The notes below the pieces were generated by a model. That model was not told the origin of the DNA, ran no database searches, and worked only from the letters and a program-made list of their open reading frames with translations. A stretch of 14,951 nt of DNA from Promethearchaeota archaeon. Its GTDB lineage: Archaea; Asgardarchaeota; Lokiarchaeia; Sigynarchaeales; SOKP01. Positions 12,932 to 14,951 of the stretch are shown here, one piece after another (the stretch's first letter is position 1; each line of letters starts with the position of its first letter). The position numbers and the translations under genes are program-made. The stretch is from NCBI GenBank assembly GCA_016839655.1, contig JAEOTW010000008.1, forward strand, positions 1-14,951. Reading direction: 5' to 3'.

Positions 12932-13681
12932 TTATATTGTTGTAGTAGATTTTAAAACTTTCTTTCTTTCATCTAGATGATGTGAGATCTCTACAATTTT
13001 TCTTACTCTATTAATTTCTAAAACTCCATTTTTCCTATCAGAGTTACTACAAACGGCACCTCTGAATCCAGTAACATCTGCCCCTAAATCACTAAGTATG
13101 TTTATATCTTTTGGTTCGAGCGACCCGGCTAGAGCTGCTAATAAGCTGTAATCGTGAGCTTTATTAACGAATTTTCTCAATTTTTCAGTATCTATGAAAT
13201 CGAATAATTTTCGACGATCTTTTGAAAGGGTGTCTAACATTGCTACATCCGCCCCAGCTGATTTACATATCGCAGGAATATCCATTGAATCAATACCATT
13301 AAAAAACTTGAAATCTGCGTAACCCGCTCCAACGACTAAAATATTTTGGTTGATATCTTTTGTTGCTTTTACTACACCTTTTAATAGTGAAACCCCTTCT
13401 TCAAAAGAGCGAGGCCCGTAGAGCCCTACTTTAACTATGTCTGCACCACAACTTGCCGCCCCAGAAGCAGCAAGAGCCGCAGTTCCGGGTAAATTTGGCA
13501 TATCTCCAATAGCAACGCTTAAAGTAAAATCGTTACCATAACTTCTAATTTTCTTTATTAACCACGGAAAAGAAGCACCAAGTGAACCCTCATCAGGATT
13601 TTTCAGATCGATTATATCCGTTCCTCCCTCAATAGCGGGGAACAACTCCTCTAAGGAACGGATGCTAATCAAAACTTTCAA
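12932..13681 (-). CDS. mfnB: (5-formylfuran-3-yl)methyl phosphate synthase (MfnB)
   Basis: MfnB joins two glyceraldehyde 3-phosphates into (5-formylfuran-3-yl)methyl phosphate (4-HFC-P), the first step toward the furan of methanofuran. The TIM-barrel family signature is clear: DIIDLKNPDEGSLGASFPW with the Schiff-base lysine K29, then AIGDMP, GADIVKVGLYG with K86, VGAGYADF, VAMLDTLSKD with K156, ALAGSL, and GFRGAVCSNSDRKNG (numbering from a GTG two codons upstream at 13687). The end is a little longer than I recall for the methanogen enzyme, with a basic Ser/Thr tail. I chose TTG 13681 because AGGTG (13689-13693) is then seven bases away; it is only one base from the GTG. It lies between an HdrD-like gene and the ferredoxin-AOR pair on the same strand. 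Confidence 0.92.
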   Translation of the reverse strand: MKVLISIRSLEELFPAIEGGTDIIDLKNPDEGSLGASFPWLIKKIRSYGNDFTLSVAIGDMPNLPGTAALAASGAASCGADIVKVGLYGPRSFEEGVSLLKGVVKATKDINQNILVVGAGYADFKFFNGIDSMDIPAICKSAGADVAMLDTLSKDRRKLFDFIDTEKLRKFVNKAHDYSLLAALAGSLEPKDINILSDLGADVTGFRGAVCSNSDRKNGVLEINRVRKIVEISHHLDERKKVLKSTTTI

Positions 13682-13726
13682 TACCACACACCTAGGTTTT
13701 TTAAAAAAAAATTATTATAAAAAAAT

Positions 13727-14791
13727 TTAATGAACAGGTACACCTATTCCAGCGCCACCTATAGGTAGATCTTCACCGAGAGCTTTTTGTACTAGCATAG
13801 CAATGTAATAGGGTGTCATTCCCATATTTTTAGCTGTATTTCGCATTACTGCAGTGCAAATTGGACAAAATGTTATGTAAGCTTCAGCTCCTGCATCTTT
13901 AGCGTCTTGAAGGTTTTGTTTTACATAACCCATAGCTCTATTTTTCTGAGTTGGAAAAATACCAGAACTACAACACATAGAGTTCTCCTTTTGATATTTC
14001 CGATCTAAAAGCTCGCAACCAAGCAATTCAAAAGTTTCTTCTATCCAATCATAGAAGTTTTCTGTAAGTTCTCCATGGGGGTTGTATCTTGAAGTACAAG
14101 GTCGTTGATAAGCAATTTTCATATTCAACGGAGTGATAAGATCTTTATGATCACGGAGCCAGTTCCTAATATATTCCATTATGTGTATAGGTTTAAATGG
14201 AACTTCAATCATTAATGCTAGAGCTTCCGAAGTTACAAATCCATAACAAGCATCATGGTAAAAAATTATTTCTTTATAGCCTGTATCTGTAAGATTTTTA
14301 ATCATTGAAGGCAGATTATCTAAACAAGAATTCGCATCACACATATGAGTTTCGGGTGCTCTACAAGCGTAGGAACCTCCCATTATTAAAGAAAGTCCCT
14401 CAAATAATTTTCCTTTGAACACTTTCTCGTATGGAAGAGCATCAGCAAAACCTCCTATAGATAACGCTGGTTTACCAGGGTCACCTTTAATAATCTTATC
14501 CTCTTTATTTGCCCAACCTAATGCAGTTTTTTTAGCCTCTTGTGGATAGATATATAGACCTGTTTTTTCTTGCATTTGATTAATCAAATCCCAGGGATTT
14601 GCTCCTTGTGGACAAAATTCATTACACGCATAGCATGTTACACACTTAGCAAGTATATCTGCAGGTTGTTGATGAATCAATTTTGCCATATCTTCTTTAG
14701 CTTGTTTTTCATCGTAATCAACGAATAAACACCTTGCGAGACATTCTCCCTTACATTTTGAGAAATCACATCTTCTTAAATCAAATACCAT
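13727..14791 (-). CDS. HdrD-like Fe-S protein: ferredoxin domain plus CCG domain
   Basis: A 354-residue fusion of an HdrC-like and an HdrB-like part, as in HdrD. Residues 1-65 carry two cysteine clusters: C8, C13, C17, C21 with an unusual spacing, and the regular C50, C53, C56, C60 (CVTCYACNEFCPQG). The C-terminal half has one good CCG motif, C232, C273-C274, C309 and C312 (YQRPCTSRYN, MCCSSG, FCPIC), which in HdrB binds a noncubane [4Fe-4S] pair. The first CCG repeat seems reduced to scattered cysteines (143, 151, 156, 182). Such proteins pass electrons to or from disulfides or other acceptors in the cytoplasm. GAGG upstream supports the ATG at 14791. It follows another Fe-S gene by 52 bases and precedes mfnB by about 40, so the cluster may be one transcript. 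The substrate is not known. Confidence 0.82.
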   Translation of the reverse strand: MVFDLRRCDFSKCKGECLARCLFVDYDEKQAKEDMAKLIHQQPADILAKCVTCYACNEFCPQGANPWDLINQMQEKTGLYIYPQEAKKTALGWANKEDKIIKGDPGKPALSIGGFADALPYEKVFKGKLFEGLSLIMGGSYACRAPETHMCDANSCLDNLPSMIKNLTDTGYKEIIFYHDACYGFVTSEALALMIEVPFKPIHIMEYIRNWLRDHKDLITPLNMKIAYQRPCTSRYNPHGELTENFYDWIEETFELLGCELLDRKYQKENSMCCSSGIFPTQKNRAMGYVKQNLQDAKDAGAEAYITFCPICTAVMRNTAKNMGMTPYYIAMLVQKALGEDLPIGGAGIGVPVH

Positions 14792-14843
14792 TTTTAATTT
14801 CCTCTTTTATTTTTAGTTCTATGTTTTTATATTTTACAAAACT

Positions 14844-14951
14844 TTATTGGAAAGGCCTTTTTGTTCTGTCTCTATATCTTTCAAGAGCTTGTTCCACATA
14901 TGCCGTCATTTGAACAGCTGAGCTTTGACAAGCTTCTGCACATTTCGAACA
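14844..14951 (-). CDS. C-terminus of an Fe-S protein, possibly HdrA-like (cut by window edge)
   Basis: The last 35 residues of a protein that enters from beyond the right edge. The visible part starts CSKCAEACQSSAVQM and ends in a charged helix (YVEQALERYRDRTKRPFQ). The three cysteines, CxxCxxxC followed by a small-residue/AV/Q segment, resemble the final ferredoxin motif near the C-terminus of HdrA-type flavoproteins, which is also followed by a short glutamine-containing helix. That reading is tentative because the rest is unseen; another Fe-S subunit is equally possible. It lies 52 bases upstream of the HdrD-like gene on the same strand, so the pair would fit an Hdr-like electron-transfer complex linked to the AOR. 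Confidence 0.5.
   Translation of the reverse strand, partial: CSKCAEACQSSAVQMTAYVEQALERYRDRTKRPFQ

Noticed and set aside
1..14951. CRISPR arrays, insertion sequences, att sites or replication origins
   Set aside because: No regularly spaced repeats, transposase motifs, flanking inverted repeats or tRNA genes were seen on either strand.

Overview
This window is AT-rich chromosomal DNA (roughly 30% GC by eye) from an archaeon. The evidence is an archaeal-type ribosomal protein uS2, an archaeal HDIG protein family, a tungsten-type aldehyde:ferredoxin oxidoreductase, a methanofuran-pathway MfnB homologue, an HdrD-like protein, and TATA-like boxes 23-38 bases ahead of several starts. A CooC-like ATPase at the left edge together with MfnB suggests an H4MPT/methanofuran Wood-Ljungdahl lineage. 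My guess is an Asgard (Lokiarchaeia-like) archaeon, but that is inference; no rRNA is present to settle it.

Layout. 1-263 (-): 5' end of a CooC/MinD-like ATPase. 426-1583 (+): a GNAT acetyltransferase and a HAD phosphatase, an apparent two-gene operon converging on uS2 (1601-2410, -). 2642-3799 (+): a small membrane protein and an HD-domain hydrolase. 3832-5815 (-): an M28 peptidase with membrane helices inside its catalytic domain, and thymidylate kinase with an altered P-loop. 6017-7323 (+): three tandem small proteins built as a split zinc ribbon around a hydrophobic hairpin plus a C-terminal zinc ribbon, resembling the eukaryotic LITAF fold. 7365-8888 (-): shikimate dehydrogenase and a hexapeptide-repeat protein. 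8992-10116 (+): a flavin reductase-like protein and a bacterial-type shikimate kinase. 10403-10602 (+): a tiny zinc-ribbon gene whose two halves lie in different frames. 10691-14951 (-): a redox cluster in transcription order Fe-S protein C-terminus (HdrA-like?), HdrD-like protein, MfnB, dicluster ferredoxin, AOR.

The most interesting observation is the small gene at 10403-10602. Removing 29 bases (10504-10532) joins the two frames into a 56-residue paired-CxxC zinc ribbon. The same 29 bases fold as a relaxed bulge-helix-bulge structure with both predicted cuts after the second base of a three-base bulge. It is therefore a candidate tRNA-endonuclease-type intron in a protein-coding gene, although a simple frameshift or assembly error remains possible.

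The right-hand cluster looks like a redox module: the AOR with its own ferredoxin subunit could exchange electrons with the Hdr-like proteins. MfnB, whose product is a furan aldehyde phosphate made from glyceraldehyde 3-phosphate, sits between them, so the AOR substrate may be linked to it. The AOR gene is visibly richer in GC than its surroundings.
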